Positions 36,822 to 46,725 of a stretch of DNA of 64,000 nucleotides are shown here, piece by piece (the stretch's first letter is position 1; every line of letters starts with the position of its first letter). The stretch is from contig NZ_SJPK01000011.1 in NCBI RefSeq assembly GCF_007859855.1, positions 62,001-126,000 on the forward strand. The letters run 5' to 3'. Under the pieces are notes generated by a model. The model was not told where the DNA came from, searched no databases, and was given only the letters and a program-made list of their open reading frames with translations. This DNA is from Allorhodopirellula solitaria (GTDB lineage: Bacteria > Planctomycetota > Planctomycetia > Pirellulales > Pirellulaceae). Both the position numbers and the translations under genes were made by a program.

Positions 36822-36840
36822 TCGATCGGGCCGAAAAATA

Positions 36841-37014
36841 TCAGTCGATTTCTTTGTAGTCTCCCAACGCAGCAGCATCCTTTTCAGCTTGGGCATCGTA
36901 CGCGTCGATCGCTTCTTGATCTGCTGAATCCATGATATTCGAGGAATTCGAACGACCACATCCAGAAACCGATACGATCCCAGAAATTAACAATAACACG
37001 AGTAAGCGATTCAT
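36841..37014 (-). CDS. Small lipoprotein, 57 aa
   Basis: Begins MNRLLVLLLISGIVSVSGCG: a short lysine/arginine-poor signal with a lipobox VSGC, cysteine at residue 19, then an acidic soluble part with ADQEAIDAYDAQAEKDAAAL and a final KEID. Planctomycete genomes often place such tiny lipoproteins beside DUF1559 genes, though usually on the same strand; here it is convergent with the DUF1559 gene and followed by a hairpin. No strong Shine-Dalgarno. It is shorter than common ORF cut-offs and easily missed. The role is unknown. Confidence 0.7.
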   Translation of the reverse strand: MNRLLVLLLISGIVSVSGCGRSNSSNIMDSADQEAIDAYDAQAEKDAAALGDYKEID

Positions 37015-37200
37015 TTAGCTTGGTCCAACTGTGACGGGCGAATGGAGAAAATATTGTCAAACGACGTGGGTTGTATTCTAGTCGTTGGGCAATCGTATGG
37101 GTGTGAGCCAGCACAATTTTATCGGATTGAAGTTGAGAATCGAAACGCTGCGATCTGCTTCACCGCAGCTCGTGATCTAACAGCTGAATTCTCGGGTGCA

Positions 37201-40200
37201 TCAAGGGGTTTCCGCTGACACTTGGATAGGCGACTGCAGGTATCCCATCAAATCCACGACCTGTTGATCGGTGAATGGTTGCAGTAATCCGCTCGGCATC
37301 GGTGACTGATCCGTGGGGATTTCCTCTTCCACCTCGTCGACTGGAATTGTTTCGCTGTTGGATGCGGACACGATCGTCAGTGTTTGGCGGGTGCGTTGGG
37401 TGATCAATCCGACTAACAAACGTCCGTCGGCGGTCAAGACCTTCGTCGCTCGGAAATCGGCACCCACGACAGCATCGGGGTCAACGATGTTGCTGAGCAA
37501 GTAATCGAGATTGTTGCGCTGAGAACCGGTGAGATCCGGTCCTATCTGTTCGCCGTTACCGAACATTTTGTGGCAGGTGGCGCAGGTGCGATCGAACAGT
37601 GTGCGGCCCGCACTTCGATCGGCGTCGCGCAATCGCTCGGGTGTCAGGTAGGTCTTCCAGCGGGCGATCTCACCTAATCGCTCGTCGGGGGTTTCGCGAA
37701 CGCGGCCCCAGACCGTTTCGATGCGGCGGATGAGAGCGTCGTTGCCGAGTGCGGCAATGCTACGCACATGCGACGCGGTCAATGCTTCCTTGGGCAATCG
37801 ACCTCGCTCGATCTGTTCGATCAAAGCCAGGGCGAATACCTCGCGGGCACATAGTAACGAAACGACATTGGGTCGTAGCGGGGCACGGAAACGACCGTAG
37901 TTGCTCAGCAGTACCTCGGCAACGGCGGGGTGTTCGACGCGGGCGAGCGATTCGGCTGCCGCTAAATTGACGTGTGGGTCAGCGATCAGGGGGCGAGCGG
38001 ATGCAGCCAATCCCTCGGCCGCGGGTGCATCGTGCGGTGCTTTCTCCAACCATGCCGCCACACATCCGCGTAGAGCGGCGAGTCGCTTGGTCGGCTCCGC
38101 GTCACGATCATCGAGGACCGCGCGCAATTGCTCGGCACTCAGTCCATCGCCGTAGAGAGTGTCGATGCGATCGACGAGCGGCTGATGGCCGGGGGAGGCA
38201 GCCAGGATGGCGGAACGCAGTTGCGGCCAGACATTGCTTTTAGGAGCTTGGCGGATTCCCACGAGCCCCTGTTCCACACCGGTCAACACTGTGTTGCACC
38301 AAGCTGATGGAGCTGGGGAAGCTTGCTCGCGATAGCGTTTAAGAGCCAGCTGCTGCAGCTCGGCAAAAGCTTGGGGCGACGATTCTGCTTGCTCGGCAAT
38401 CGACCGTGCCAAATAGGTCGTGAGTTCTGGGATTTCGCATGCTTGCAGGACGCCGATCATGTCGTCGGGAACCGTTGAGGACCGGCTCATCAAGCCATAC
38501 CAAATCAACTTGGGCAGGTTATGGTCGCCGACGTCTTGGTCACCGCTGAATCGCAGCAGCTCCCCTGCCGCCTCGGCACGCAGTGATGCAGGGAGTCGCT
38601 GCAGAGTCGACGCCAGATTGCGTCGGATCAGCGGCGAGGACTCCGCTCCGAGTTTCTCCATCGCGTTGATCAGCGATCGTGCGGGTTGTTCCATTCGTGG
38701 CCATGCCGCCCGGCTGTCGGCGGTCGGCCCGTAGACATCGTCGAGTGGCCAGTCCTGCACAGAGGAGCGAATCGCTGCAGCCCGAACGTACTCCGAAGGG
38801 TCGGCGAACCAGGATTCGTAGTCGTCGATGCCGGCCAGCACATCGAGGGCCCACAGAATTCGGCAGCGACAGGCTGGATCTTCCTGCCGTTTCGTCTGGG
38901 ATTGCAGGCGATTGATCGCCTGCGTCAGATCGACGCCGCTGTCCCGAAGTTCCCGCAAACGCATCAGAGCCTGATGGGAATACCAGCGATCATTTTCCAG
39001 AATCATCTCGACGAGCGACTCGGCATCGCCTGCGATCAGTTGTCCGATCCTTCGGAGCTGAATTTCTTGAAGTCGTTGTTGCTGCTTATCGCTATGGTCC
39101 GCCGTGATGTGATAGATGCGGCCGCTGCTGCGATGCACACCGGTGTGTTCATGGCATTCGCCGAGGTCACTCCAGTCCAAGAGGAAGACGTTTCCATCGG
39201 GGCCAGCGGACAGTTCGATGCCCCGAAACCACTCGTCACTCGTTAAGAAAAAGTCTTTCCCATGGGTACCGACATACCCGCTGCGGCGGCGCACAAGGTT
39301 TTCACGGTTGGCGCGTCGGCCATGGAAGTTCAACGTCATCAGGGATCCCCGATATGACTGGGGCCACGTCGATTCCTGGTAGATCATCATGCCCGTGTGA
39401 GCGTGCCCGCCACCGAAATCATTCGCGGCGCCGTCGCGAGACTTCGTCCAATGTTGGCCGGTGTCGAAGTGGTAGTGATCGGCGTGTTGATCGATAGTTT
39501 CGTAGACAGCTGGATTCGGGTCGAGAGTGAAGGGGCGACGGAAGTGCGCCCCTTCGAACCCGTGCCAGAGGTGCCCATTGACGGTGTTGATGAAGAACAG
39601 ATCGCCGTAGCGGGTGAAGTCATGGCCCCAGGGATTCGTCGTGCCATGGCAGATCACTTCAAAGCGGTCGCTGTCGATATCGCAGCGCCACACCCCGCCT
39701 TCCAGAGCCACGCGATCTTCGTCGGCCGTTCCCGGTTGCCCGATACGGCCGGGGCAGGATCCACCGCAGCGACCATAGAGCCACCCGTCGGGACCAAACC
39801 GCAACCCATTGGCAAAGTTGTGGTAGTTCTGCTGAGCGATCTCGAACCCATCGAGGATGACTTGCGGCGGTCCGTCGGGGGTCAGGTCGTGATCCGCGTC
39901 GGGTACGAACAGCAATTGCGGCGGGCACATCAACCAAACGCCATTGACGCCGCCGGGACCTGGCCCCACTTCCACGCTCGTTAAACGCGTCAACGTGTCC
40001 ATGAACACATCGCGGTGCTCGGGTATCCCGTCTCCGTCGGCATCGGTGAACACGACGACCCTATCCCGCAGGTCATCGCGGAAGCGAACACCGCTCTTGG
40101 CATAGGTGTAGTTTTCAGCGATCCACAACCGGCCGTGATAGTCCCAGGCCAGGTCGATGGGGTTTTGCACATCGGGTTCAGCAGCAATGGCTGCGACGGA

Positions 40201-40560
40201 GAATCCAGCGGGTAGTTTTATCGCAGCGGCGCTCGCCGCCGGGGGCAGCTGGGGATGGGAGGCCGCCAGCGGCTCAGTGTTATCGAGGGCTGGAAAGCTA
40301 TTCGTGGGGCTGGGATCGGCTGGTTCGGCGGTAGATGCGATGGGGCACAAAAATAAGGCAACCAGCATGAGCGAGGCAGCACCGAGCGGCCCGCCAGGAA
40401 CGGGGGGGCACCTCCGCCGATTCGCCCCGAGAGACCGCTGCCGCCATGCTGCGGATCGCCGCATTCTCTGCCGCTGCTCGCCGGGCAGGTTCCGCAAATC
40501 GTCAAGGCGTCGTGCATTCGAAGCGAGAAGCGCGTAGAACATAGCGGAAATGAAATTCAT
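37201..40560 (-). CDS. PVC-type membrane-bound dehydrogenase with C-terminal haem domain
   Basis: 1119 aa. After an arginine-rich N-terminus and hydrophobic segment (LGAASLMLVALFLCPIASTA) comes a beta-propeller dehydrogenase-like domain (KLPAGFSVAAIAAEPDVQNP, GRLWIAENYTYA, DADGDGIPEHRDVF, NGLRFGPDGWLYGRCG). A HEAT-like helical middle of ~400 residues follows, then a Pirellula-type cytochrome domain with CATCHKMFG near residue 993 and NLDYLLSNIVDPDAVVGADF. Family members are thought to oxidise sugars or related compounds on the cell surface with electron transfer through the haem; the substrate is not known. ATG 40560 or ATG 40464 (MRRSAAW) may be the start. It lies 27 bp from the divergent rhomboid gene. 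Confidence 0.92.
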   Translation of the reverse strand: MNFISAMFYALLASNARRLDDLRNLPGEQRQRMRRSAAWRQRSLGANRRRCPPVPGGPLGAASLMLVALFLCPIASTAEPADPSPTNSFPALDNTEPLAASHPQLPPAASAAAIKLPAGFSVAAIAAEPDVQNPIDLAWDYHGRLWIAENYTYAKSGVRFRDDLRDRVVVFTDADGDGIPEHRDVFMDTLTRLTSVEVGPGPGGVNGVWLMCPPQLLFVPDADHDLTPDGPPQVILDGFEIAQQNYHNFANGLRFGPDGWLYGRCGGSCPGRIGQPGTADEDRVALEGGVWRCDIDSDRFEVICHGTTNPWGHDFTRYGDLFFINTVNGHLWHGFEGAHFRRPFTLDPNPAVYETIDQHADHYHFDTGQHWTKSRDGAANDFGGGHAHTGMMIYQESTWPQSYRGSLMTLNFHGRRANRENLVRRRSGYVGTHGKDFFLTSDEWFRGIELSAGPDGNVFLLDWSDLGECHEHTGVHRSSGRIYHITADHSDKQQQRLQEIQLRRIGQLIAGDAESLVEMILENDRWYSHQALMRLRELRDSGVDLTQAINRLQSQTKRQEDPACRCRILWALDVLAGIDDYESWFADPSEYVRAAAIRSSVQDWPLDDVYGPTADSRAAWPRMEQPARSLINAMEKLGAESSPLIRRNLASTLQRLPASLRAEAAGELLRFSGDQDVGDHNLPKLIWYGLMSRSSTVPDDMIGVLQACEIPELTTYLARSIAEQAESSPQAFAELQQLALKRYREQASPAPSAWCNTVLTGVEQGLVGIRQAPKSNVWPQLRSAILAASPGHQPLVDRIDTLYGDGLSAEQLRAVLDDRDAEPTKRLAALRGCVAAWLEKAPHDAPAAEGLAASARPLIADPHVNLAAAESLARVEHPAVAEVLLSNYGRFRAPLRPNVVSLLCAREVFALALIEQIERGRLPKEALTASHVRSIAALGNDALIRRIETVWGRVRETPDERLGEIARWKTYLTPERLRDADRSAGRTLFDRTCATCHKMFGNGEQIGPDLTGSQRNNLDYLLSNIVDPDAVVGADFRATKVLTADGRLLVGLITQRTRQTLTIVSASNSETIPVDEVEEEIPTDQSPMPSGLLQPFTDQQVVDLMGYLQSPIQVSAETP

Positions 40561-40587
40561 CGGACGATCATTCTGGAAGTATTGAAG

Positions 40588-41547
40588 ATGCGGCGAATCG
40601 GCAACCTACCGGGCGAATCCCAAGCAAATCGTTTCTGCGATTATCTGCAAACGCAGTCGATCGATGCCAAGGCGAGCTCGACGGACGAGTCGGCGCCAGC
40701 GGCTTCGACGTCCCATGATATCTGGGTTCGGCATGAACAGGATGTCCCACGTGCTCGCGAGTTTTTTGCTGAGTATGAAGCCAATCCATCTGCCAAAGAG
40801 TATGACGTGTCCGCTGAGGCGGCGCGGCAGCGAAAGCAGCGTTCCCAGCAGATTGCCCAGAAAATTGCGGCCCAGAAAAAAGCTCAGATGCAGATTCGTC
40901 GCAGCCAGGCGACCGGATTTGGGGGCGGGCAATCGCCAGGCTCGATCCCCGTCACGATCGGTTTCGTGGTGCTGGCCACGATCATCGGCTTCGTTACCAA
41001 CTTCAGCGATTTGAGAGTCAACCAGACCACTGCCATCTGGCTCTTCAATACGCTTTCCTGCGTCGACTTCCCGCTCTACCAGATGACTGGCGATTTGATG
41101 GCTTCGGTAAAACGCGGCGAAATTTGGCGATTGTTCACGCCGATGTTGTTGCACGGCAGCATGATGCACCTCGCCTTCAATATGCTCAATCTTGTCTTTC
41201 TCGGCGGGGTCGTCGAACGCATCCACGGCCACTGGTTCTTTCTCGCTCTGTTCTTGGCCTGCGGTGGCGTCGGGACGCTGGTGCAGATTCTGCTGCCGCC
41301 TGCATGGGGGGGCGCGATGGTCATCGGAGCCTCCGGTGGCGTCTTAGGGATTTTCGGGTTCATATGGATTCGGCCCAAGGTTCAACAGGGTTATCCCGTC
41401 GAAATCCCTCCGATCGGTGTGATCTACATGCTCGGTTTTATCGCCCTCTGCTTCACCCCTCTGATGCCTGGGATCGCCAACGGGGCCCACATTGGCGGTT
41501 TGGTAACGGGGATGCTGATCGCGGTGGCTGTCCCGAAACCGAAATGA
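40588..41547 (+). CDS. GlpG-like rhomboid intramembrane protease
   Basis: 319 aa from ATG 40588 (a TTG lies 6 bp upstream). An N-terminal cytoplasmic domain resembling the GlpG NRhom fold (RFCDYLQTQSIDAKA, DIWVRHEQDVPRAREFFAEY) is followed by a basic Gln/Lys helix (RQRKQRSQQIAQKIAAQKKAQ) and six or more spans. The catalytic serine is in VIGASGGVLGIFGF near residue 247 and the histidine in NGAHIGGLVTG near 299, both intact, with the family HGSMMHLAFNMLNLVFLGG motif at ~190. Predicted active serine protease of the inner membrane; no substrate is suggested by the context. Confidence 0.93.
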   Translation: MRRIGNLPGESQANRFCDYLQTQSIDAKASSTDESAPAASTSHDIWVRHEQDVPRAREFFAEYEANPSAKEYDVSAEAARQRKQRSQQIAQKIAAQKKAQMQIRRSQATGFGGGQSPGSIPVTIGFVVLATIIGFVTNFSDLRVNQTTAIWLFNTLSCVDFPLYQMTGDLMASVKRGEIWRLFTPMLLHGSMMHLAFNMLNLVFLGGVVERIHGHWFFLALFLACGGVGTLVQILLPPAWGGAMVIGASGGVLGIFGFIWIRPKVQQGYPVEIPPIGVIYMLGFIALCFTPLMPGIANGAHIGGLVTGMLIAVAVPKPK

Positions 41548-41704
41548 TCGCCAATTCATTTTGCACCCGATCGCGACGCCGCAGTGGTTGCCAGTCTCAG
41601 TGAGTATCCCCGACGGGCTCTGGCGATCGGATCTGGTCAGATCTCGTTCTGCTGTGTTATAGTCTCGCGACGTTTTTCCCCAGACCTGACCGAGACCAAG
41701 TCCT

Positions 41705-42118
41705 TTGGCCAAAAAGATTTCCGCCTCGATGCCTGAATCCGCCTCTGCCACGCCCCCAGTCGACCAGGCGGGCGAGAAGCTGGACTTTGAAGCCTCTTTG
41801 GCGGAGATCGAGACGGTTGTGCGGAAGCTCGAAAGCGGCGAACTGAGCCTCGACGATTCGCTCCGCCAATACGAATCGGCGGTCAAGAAAATGCGTCAGT
41901 GCTACGAACTGCTCGAGATCGCCGAACGCCGAGTCAGTGTATTGGCGGGATTCGATGCCGACGGCAACCCGGTCACCCAACCGCTCGACGATGCCGGTGG
42001 CGGTCATGGCAACGATACCGAGACGCTGCTGGAAAAGCAGAAAACTCGCGGGCAGCGCCGCGGTGCGGTGTCGAGCGAATCGACCAGCGAGAATTCCTCT
42101 GCGGGCGATGACCAATGA
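41705..42118 (+). CDS. xseB: Exodeoxyribonuclease VII small subunit
   Basis: 137 aa from TTG 41705, or 129 from ATG 41729. The XseB core is residues ~25-95: FEASLAEIETVVRKLESGELSLDDSLRQYE in pieces, then ESAVKKMRQCYELLEIAERRV. The C-terminal ~40 residues are a low-complexity Gly/Asp/Ser tail. Partner of XseA in single-strand DNA degradation; xseA is not in this window, although the two often sit together. The stop overlaps the start of the prenyltransferase gene as ATGA. Confidence 0.88.
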   Translation: MAKKISASMPESASATPPVDQAGEKLDFEASLAEIETVVRKLESGELSLDDSLRQYESAVKKMRQCYELLEIAERRVSVLAGFDADGNPVTQPLDDAGGGHGNDTETLLEKQKTRGQRRGAVSSESTSENSSAGDDQ

Positions 42119-43107
42119 GCGGCATTGCCGAGATACTCCAGCCCTATCGGGACGCCATCGAACCGGCGCTCGACGAAGCTACCCAGTTTGGTCAGGGCTG
42201 TCCCGATCGATTGAAGCAAGCGATCCGTTACGCCCTGCTCGCGCCCGGCAAACGTTTGCGACCGGCCTTGGTGATGATGTCGGCCGAAGCCTGCGGCGGG
42301 GCAATCTCCGACGCCCTCGTGCCCGCGGTCGCGGTCGAGATGATTCACGCCTATTCATTGATCCACGATGACTTGCCCGCGATGGATGATGATGATTTGC
42401 GTCGAGGCCGGCCGACAACGCATATCGAGTTCGGTCAAGCGACCGCGATCCTGGCCGGTGACGCTCTGCAGGCGGCGGCAATGGCACATCTGTATACACA
42501 TACGCCCGATCGAGCTCGGGCCGCTCGGATGATGGGCGAGTTGGCAATGGCGGCTGGGCCGGCCGGCTTGGTTGGCGGCCAGGAGGATGATCTCGCCGCT
42601 GAGAGTCTGCAAATTGCTGATTTTGCCTCGCCGCTGGCCGCTCGACTGCATTTGGAGTCCATCCACCGACGCAAAACCGGCGATTTGTTCATTGCCTGTG
42701 CCAAGCTGGGCGGCATTGCAGCGGGTGGTAGCGACGCACAGATCGAAGCGCTGGTTGGCTTTGCGACCGCCTTCGGGCTGGCATTTCAAATCACCGATGA
42801 TGTTCTCGATTACACCGCGAGCGACGAACAACTCGGAAAACGGACCGGAAAAGACAGCGGCCGTGGCAAATTCACGTTCCCCGATCTGATGGCAGCGGAA
42901 AATTCGAGCGAGTCTCAATTAAAATCAAATCAAGCGATCACCCAGGCAACGGATGCCACCGCAACGCAGCAACACGCCGGCATCGAATTGGCTCGGCGTC
43001 ACGCGGAGGCCATGATCAGCGCGGCCCAGCAGTCTCTCGAGTTATTCGGGGACCGGTCAGTGCGGTTAAGCCAGACGGCGGACTACCTTTTGGAGCGAAC
43101 TTCATGA
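42115..43107 (+). CDS. ispA: Short-chain polyprenyl diphosphate synthase (farnesyl/geranylgeranyl)
   Basis: 330 aa. First aspartate-rich motif in IHDDLPAMDDDDLRRGRP near residue 84, second in QITDDVLDYTA near 226, with GKRLRPALV at ~42 and THIEFGQATAILAGDALQA at ~102. Condenses isopentenyl diphosphate with allylic diphosphates, feeding quinone and hopanoid/bactoprenol synthesis. The product chain length is not decided from sequence; residues before the first Asp motif (AYSLIHDD) suggest a C15-C20 type. Coupled by ATGA overlaps to xseB and dxs. Confidence 0.93.
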   Translation: MSGIAEILQPYRDAIEPALDEATQFGQGCPDRLKQAIRYALLAPGKRLRPALVMMSAEACGGAISDALVPAVAVEMIHAYSLIHDDLPAMDDDDLRRGRPTTHIEFGQATAILAGDALQAAAMAHLYTHTPDRARAARMMGELAMAAGPAGLVGGQEDDLAAESLQIADFASPLAARLHLESIHRRKTGDLFIACAKLGGIAAGGSDAQIEALVGFATAFGLAFQITDDVLDYTASDEQLGKRTGKDSGRGKFTFPDLMAAENSSESQLKSNQAITQATDATATQQHAGIELARRHAEAMISAAQQSLELFGDRSVRLSQTADYLLERTS

Positions 43108-45032
43108 ATGCAAACGAACCTCAAACGACGCCGGACACAGACGCTCGCCATCCCTTGTTAGGGGGTTTGCAGGACGCTCGCGCTCTGTCGAGCATGTCGT
43201 CCGAGCAACTAGCCGAGATCGGCGTCGAGATTCGCGACGTCCTATGCAATCTGTTGGCCACGCGAACCGCTCACTTTGCCTCCAATCTCGGCGTCGTCGA
43301 GCTGTGTTTGGCACTGCATAGCGAGTTCAATTTCCTCGACGACCGATTGATTTGGGATACGGGGCACCAAATCTATCCACATAAGTTGGTCACGGGTCGG
43401 TACGGGCAGTTTGAAACGATCCGTACGCACGGCGGATTGATGGGGTATCCCAACCCGGCCGAAAGCGATTACGACCTGTTCATGACCGGGCACGCCGGCA
43501 GCAGCATCAGTACCGCGGTGGGACTCCGCAGCGGCGATATCCTGACCGGCCACGACAGTCGCCGGACGGTCGCTGTGATCGGTGACGGCGCCTTTCCCAG
43601 CGGCATCGTTTTTGAAGCACTCAACAACGCCGGGGCTTCGCAAGAAGACCTGACCATCGTGCTCAATGACAACAAGATGTCGATTTGTCACCGGACCGGC
43701 GCCGTGGCAAGCTATCTCGATCGGTTGCGGAACAACCCTTTCTACACCGGGCTGAAGCACGAAGTCGGACGCTTGCTCGATCATGTGCCGATGTTCGGCG
43801 ATCCTGCCGAACGGCTGCTCGCGCAGATGAAGGAAGGTGTCAAAGCGGGCTTGCTCGGCGGGATGCTGTTCGAGGAACTCAATATCCGCTACATCGGGCC
43901 CATCGACGGGCACGATATCGGGCTGCTGCGAAAATACTTGAAACTCTGTAAAGAGACACCGGGACCTGTCCTGTTGCATGTGGTGACAGAAAAGGGGCAT
44001 GGCTACAAACCGGCGGCGGAAGACCCCGTCTTCTTTCACACGCCGCCTGCCTTTGAAGACCGTGGCGGCACACCGGTCACGCGTGGCAGCGAGGGGCGTC
44101 CGCCGTACACGGTGCATGCTCGTGACGCGATCGGCGAAGTCATGAAGCGTGACGATCGAGTCACGGTGATCACCGCCGCCATGTGCCAAGGCAACAAGCT
44201 AGAGCCGGTTCGCGAGCACTTCCCGAAACGCTTTTTCGACGTGGGGATCTGCGAAGCCCATGCGGTCGCCTTTGCCGCCGGTCAATGCAAATCAGGCATG
44301 CGGCCGATCGTTGATATCTACAGCACGTTTCTCCAACGCAGCTACGACCATATTTTCCAAGAGGTCGTGTTGCAGGATCTGCCGGTCGTCTTCATGCTCG
44401 ACCGGGCCGGTCTGACGGGGCCGGATGGACCGACGCACCATGGCGTCTATGACATCGCGTATATGCGGGTATTCCCAAATCTTGCCCTGATGGCACCCGG
44501 TTACGCGGCCGAGCTGCCGCTGATGCTCGACGCAGCCTTGGCTCATGATCACCCCACCGGAATCCGCTACCCCAAAGCCTCGGCTCTCGAGCTGACGCAC
44601 ACACCGGCGCCCATTGAGATCGGCAAAGCGGAATGGATTCGAGAGGGGGAAGACGGCACGATCGTGGCCTATGGTGCGATGCTCGAACAGGCCATGGAAG
44701 CGGCAGCGGCGCTCGAAGGCGAACTCAGCGTGGGGGTGGTCAACGCGCGTTTCGTCAAGCCGATCGACCACGAGATGGTAGCTCGCTCGATGGCCGATGG
44801 CCGATTTGCGGTCACGCTCGAGGAAGGCACGATCATGGGTGGGTTCGCATCGGCGTTCCTGGAGTCGGCCGCCGATCAAGGGCTCGATACTCGCAACATT
44901 CATCGCTTGGCTCTGCCCGATGCCTTTGTCGAGCACGGCGACCGCAGCGACCTGTTGGCCGATTGCTCCTTGTCGGCTGAGGGAATCGCAGAGACTTGCC
45001 GATCGGCCGCTTCGAGCGTCAGTAGTGTATAA
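43104..45032 (+). CDS. dxs: 1-deoxy-D-xylulose-5-phosphate synthase
   Basis: First step of the MEP isoprenoid pathway, using thiamine diphosphate. 642 aa. Seen: the ThDP motif GDGAFPSGIVFEALNNAG with LNDNKMS at ~157-195, HAGSSISTAVGL at ~130, EKGHGYKPA at ~295, and the C-terminal transketolase parts AHAVAFAAGQCKSGMRPIVDIYSTFLQRSYDH in pieces and PTHHGVYDIAYMR. Lies directly after the polyprenyl synthase with overlap; both feed isoprenoid synthesis. The next gene is 160 bp away. Confidence 0.97.
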   Translation: MNANEPQTTPDTDARHPLLGGLQDARALSSMSSEQLAEIGVEIRDVLCNLLATRTAHFASNLGVVELCLALHSEFNFLDDRLIWDTGHQIYPHKLVTGRYGQFETIRTHGGLMGYPNPAESDYDLFMTGHAGSSISTAVGLRSGDILTGHDSRRTVAVIGDGAFPSGIVFEALNNAGASQEDLTIVLNDNKMSICHRTGAVASYLDRLRNNPFYTGLKHEVGRLLDHVPMFGDPAERLLAQMKEGVKAGLLGGMLFEELNIRYIGPIDGHDIGLLRKYLKLCKETPGPVLLHVVTEKGHGYKPAAEDPVFFHTPPAFEDRGGTPVTRGSEGRPPYTVHARDAIGEVMKRDDRVTVITAAMCQGNKLEPVREHFPKRFFDVGICEAHAVAFAAGQCKSGMRPIVDIYSTFLQRSYDHIFQEVVLQDLPVVFMLDRAGLTGPDGPTHHGVYDIAYMRVFPNLALMAPGYAAELPLMLDAALAHDHPTGIRYPKASALELTHTPAPIEIGKAEWIREGEDGTIVAYGAMLEQAMEAAAALEGELSVGVVNARFVKPIDHEMVARSMADGRFAVTLEEGTIMGGFASAFLESAADQGLDTRNIHRLALPDAFVEHGDRSDLLADCSLSAEGIAETCRSAASSVSSV

Positions 45033-45191
45033 AGGTGGCACTCGCGTCGAATGTCTGACGTTAAAAGAAACCGGGGTGTTCCGCCTCATGCGGCGTCGAC
45101 GTGACGGGCGCGTGGGACGCCCTCGAGACGCCAGCGGTGTCGCTCGTTTTTTCGAGTACTGCGTTGGCCGCCTTGTGACTGGAACCGTCTC

Positions 45192-46067
45192 GTGAGCGAA
45201 ATCAATTGGTGTGGGTGCGATCGACCGCCACGAATCGTGGTGATCGGTATTCCCGAACGTCAACGTGTCCAAGCCGCTTGGCGACGGCTGCGGCCGGTCA
45301 TCGCGACGAGCGCGGAGATTGTGGCGGAGGACTTTTCGTTCGCCTACGAGTTTTCCGATCAAGACGAAGTGGACCTCGTCATCGTGCTCGGCGGCGATGG
45401 GTCGATCCTGCAGTCGGCGCGGCAGATGGGAGCGCACCAAGTCCCCGTGCTCGGCATCAATTGCGGGCACCTCGGCTTCCTCGCAGCCCTCTCGCCCGAA
45501 GATTTTCTCGATGTTTGGCCGCGGGTCTGTGAAGGCGACTTCCGGATCGTCGATCACTTGATGTTGCAGGTGCAAATCGTTCGCGCTGACGCGGTCGTGG
45601 CGGAACAGTTGGCTCTCAATGAAGCCGCGGTGTTGTCAGGGCCGCCCTTTCATATCCTCGACATTGACTACTACGCCGATGGCGAGCTGGCCACGCAGTA
45701 CCGCTGTGATGGGTTGATCGTTGCCACACCCGTCGGCTCGACCGCGCACAGTCTCTCGGCGGGCGGCCCGATCGTACGCCGGCAATTGCAGGCCATGATC
45801 TTGTCACCGATCAGCCCGCACACGCTCACCTACCGGCCGGTCGTCGAGTCCGCCGACACCGTGGTCGAACTCGCCGTTACCGAACCGCAGCCGACCACTT
45901 GCATCCTCGTCGATGGCCGTGTGCTCGGCACCCTGCTTTCCGGTGATCGGGTTCGTATCCAACGCTCGCCCACGTCGTTTCGAATGCTGCGGGTTCCTGG
46001 CCAGAACGATTATCGCACGCTGCGAGAGAAACTCGGTTGGAGTGGTTCGCTGAACCTACGGCGTTGA
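45192..46067 (+). CDS. nadK: NAD kinase
   Basis: 291 aa, GTG start after ATTGTGGCGG-type spacer. Phosphorylates NAD to NADP. Seen: GGDGSILQSARQMG with NCGHLGFLA (residues ~66-98), LNEAAVL near 140, DGLIVATPVGSTAHSLSAGGPI near 175, and SPTSFRMLRV at the end. The N-terminus (RIVVIGIPERQRVQAAWRRL) fits the family. The stop overlaps the next gene at TTGA. Another NAD-related gene, nadA, lies far away at 6.6 kb. Confidence 0.95.
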   Translation: MSEINWCGCDRPPRIVVIGIPERQRVQAAWRRLRPVIATSAEIVAEDFSFAYEFSDQDEVDLVIVLGGDGSILQSARQMGAHQVPVLGINCGHLGFLAALSPEDFLDVWPRVCEGDFRIVDHLMLQVQIVRADAVVAEQLALNEAAVLSGPPFHILDIDYYADGELATQYRCDGLIVATPVGSTAHSLSAGGPIVRRQLQAMILSPISPHTLTYRPVVESADTVVELAVTEPQPTTCILVDGRVLGTLLSGDRVRIQRSPTSFRMLRVPGQNDYRTLREKLGWSGSLNLRR

Positions 46068-46723
46068 TCCCGATCCTCTGGCAATGCCGTAGCGCCGTGG
46101 TGGTGGTTAAGCCAGCGGGTTTGAGCACCACGTCACCACCGGGTACCGCCAGCGTCGAATGGCGTCTGCGCGAGCAACTCGATCGAGCAGACGGTTTTTT
46201 ATCGGCTGTCCATCGGCTCGACCGCGACGTCAGCGGAGTGCTGATGATTGCGCTGAGCAAGAAATCGGCGCGATTGCTCTGCGAGCAATTTGCCGCCCGC
46301 CGCGTTTCGAAAACCTATCATGCATGGGTACAGGGCCGCCTGGCACCGTCGGCATCCGGCGCCGCACCGGAGCGTTGGTCCGATCATGTGCGTAAGATCG
46401 AGGATGTGGCTCGGGGCGAGGTCTGCGGCCCAGACGCGCCCGGTGCCAAGGTCGCCGAAACGGACGTCCGATCAATCCGCTACGACGAAGCGTTCGATCG
46501 CACCTTGATCGAACTCAAACCGATCACTGGACGCATGCATCAACTGCGGCTGCAAACCGCCTCCCGCGGCCACGCGATCCTCCATGACCCCATCTACGGC
46601 CCCGCGCCATCGGCTGACCCCATCGCCCTGACCGCCGTCAGTCTCGCGTTCCACGACCCCCACACCGGTGTGCGGACAAAGGTAAGCTTCGATCGACAGA
46701 TCAATGACCCGACCGATACCTGA
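46064..46723 (+). CDS. RluA-family pseudouridine synthase, short form
   Basis: 219 aa from a TTG overlapping the nadK stop; TTG 46037 is the other candidate. Catalytic motif HRLDRDVSGVLMIA with Asp near residue 58, opening VVVVKPAGLSTTSPPG, RVSKTYHAWVQG, and RMHQLRLQTASRGHAILHDPIYG near the end. No S4 RNA-binding domain. Isomerises uridine in rRNA or tRNA; the target is not determined. A tandem repeat array starts at its 3' end. Confidence 0.88.
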   Translation: MIPILWQCRSAVVVVKPAGLSTTSPPGTASVEWRLREQLDRADGFLSAVHRLDRDVSGVLMIALSKKSARLLCEQFAARRVSKTYHAWVQGRLAPSASGAAPERWSDHVRKIEDVARGEVCGPDAPGAKVAETDVRSIRYDEAFDRTLIELKPITGRMHQLRLQTASRGHAILHDPIYGPAPSADPIALTAVSLAFHDPHTGVRTKVSFDRQINDPTDT

Positions 46724-46725
46724 AA

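Larger units (their letters stand above)
36373..36840. other. Intergenic region with dispersed repeats
   Basis: About 470 bp without a gene. It holds repeat modules at 36482-36521, 36553-36591 and 36658-36685, and an inverted repeat at 36787-36821. Short frames crossing it are composed of repeat sequence. Confidence 0.65.
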
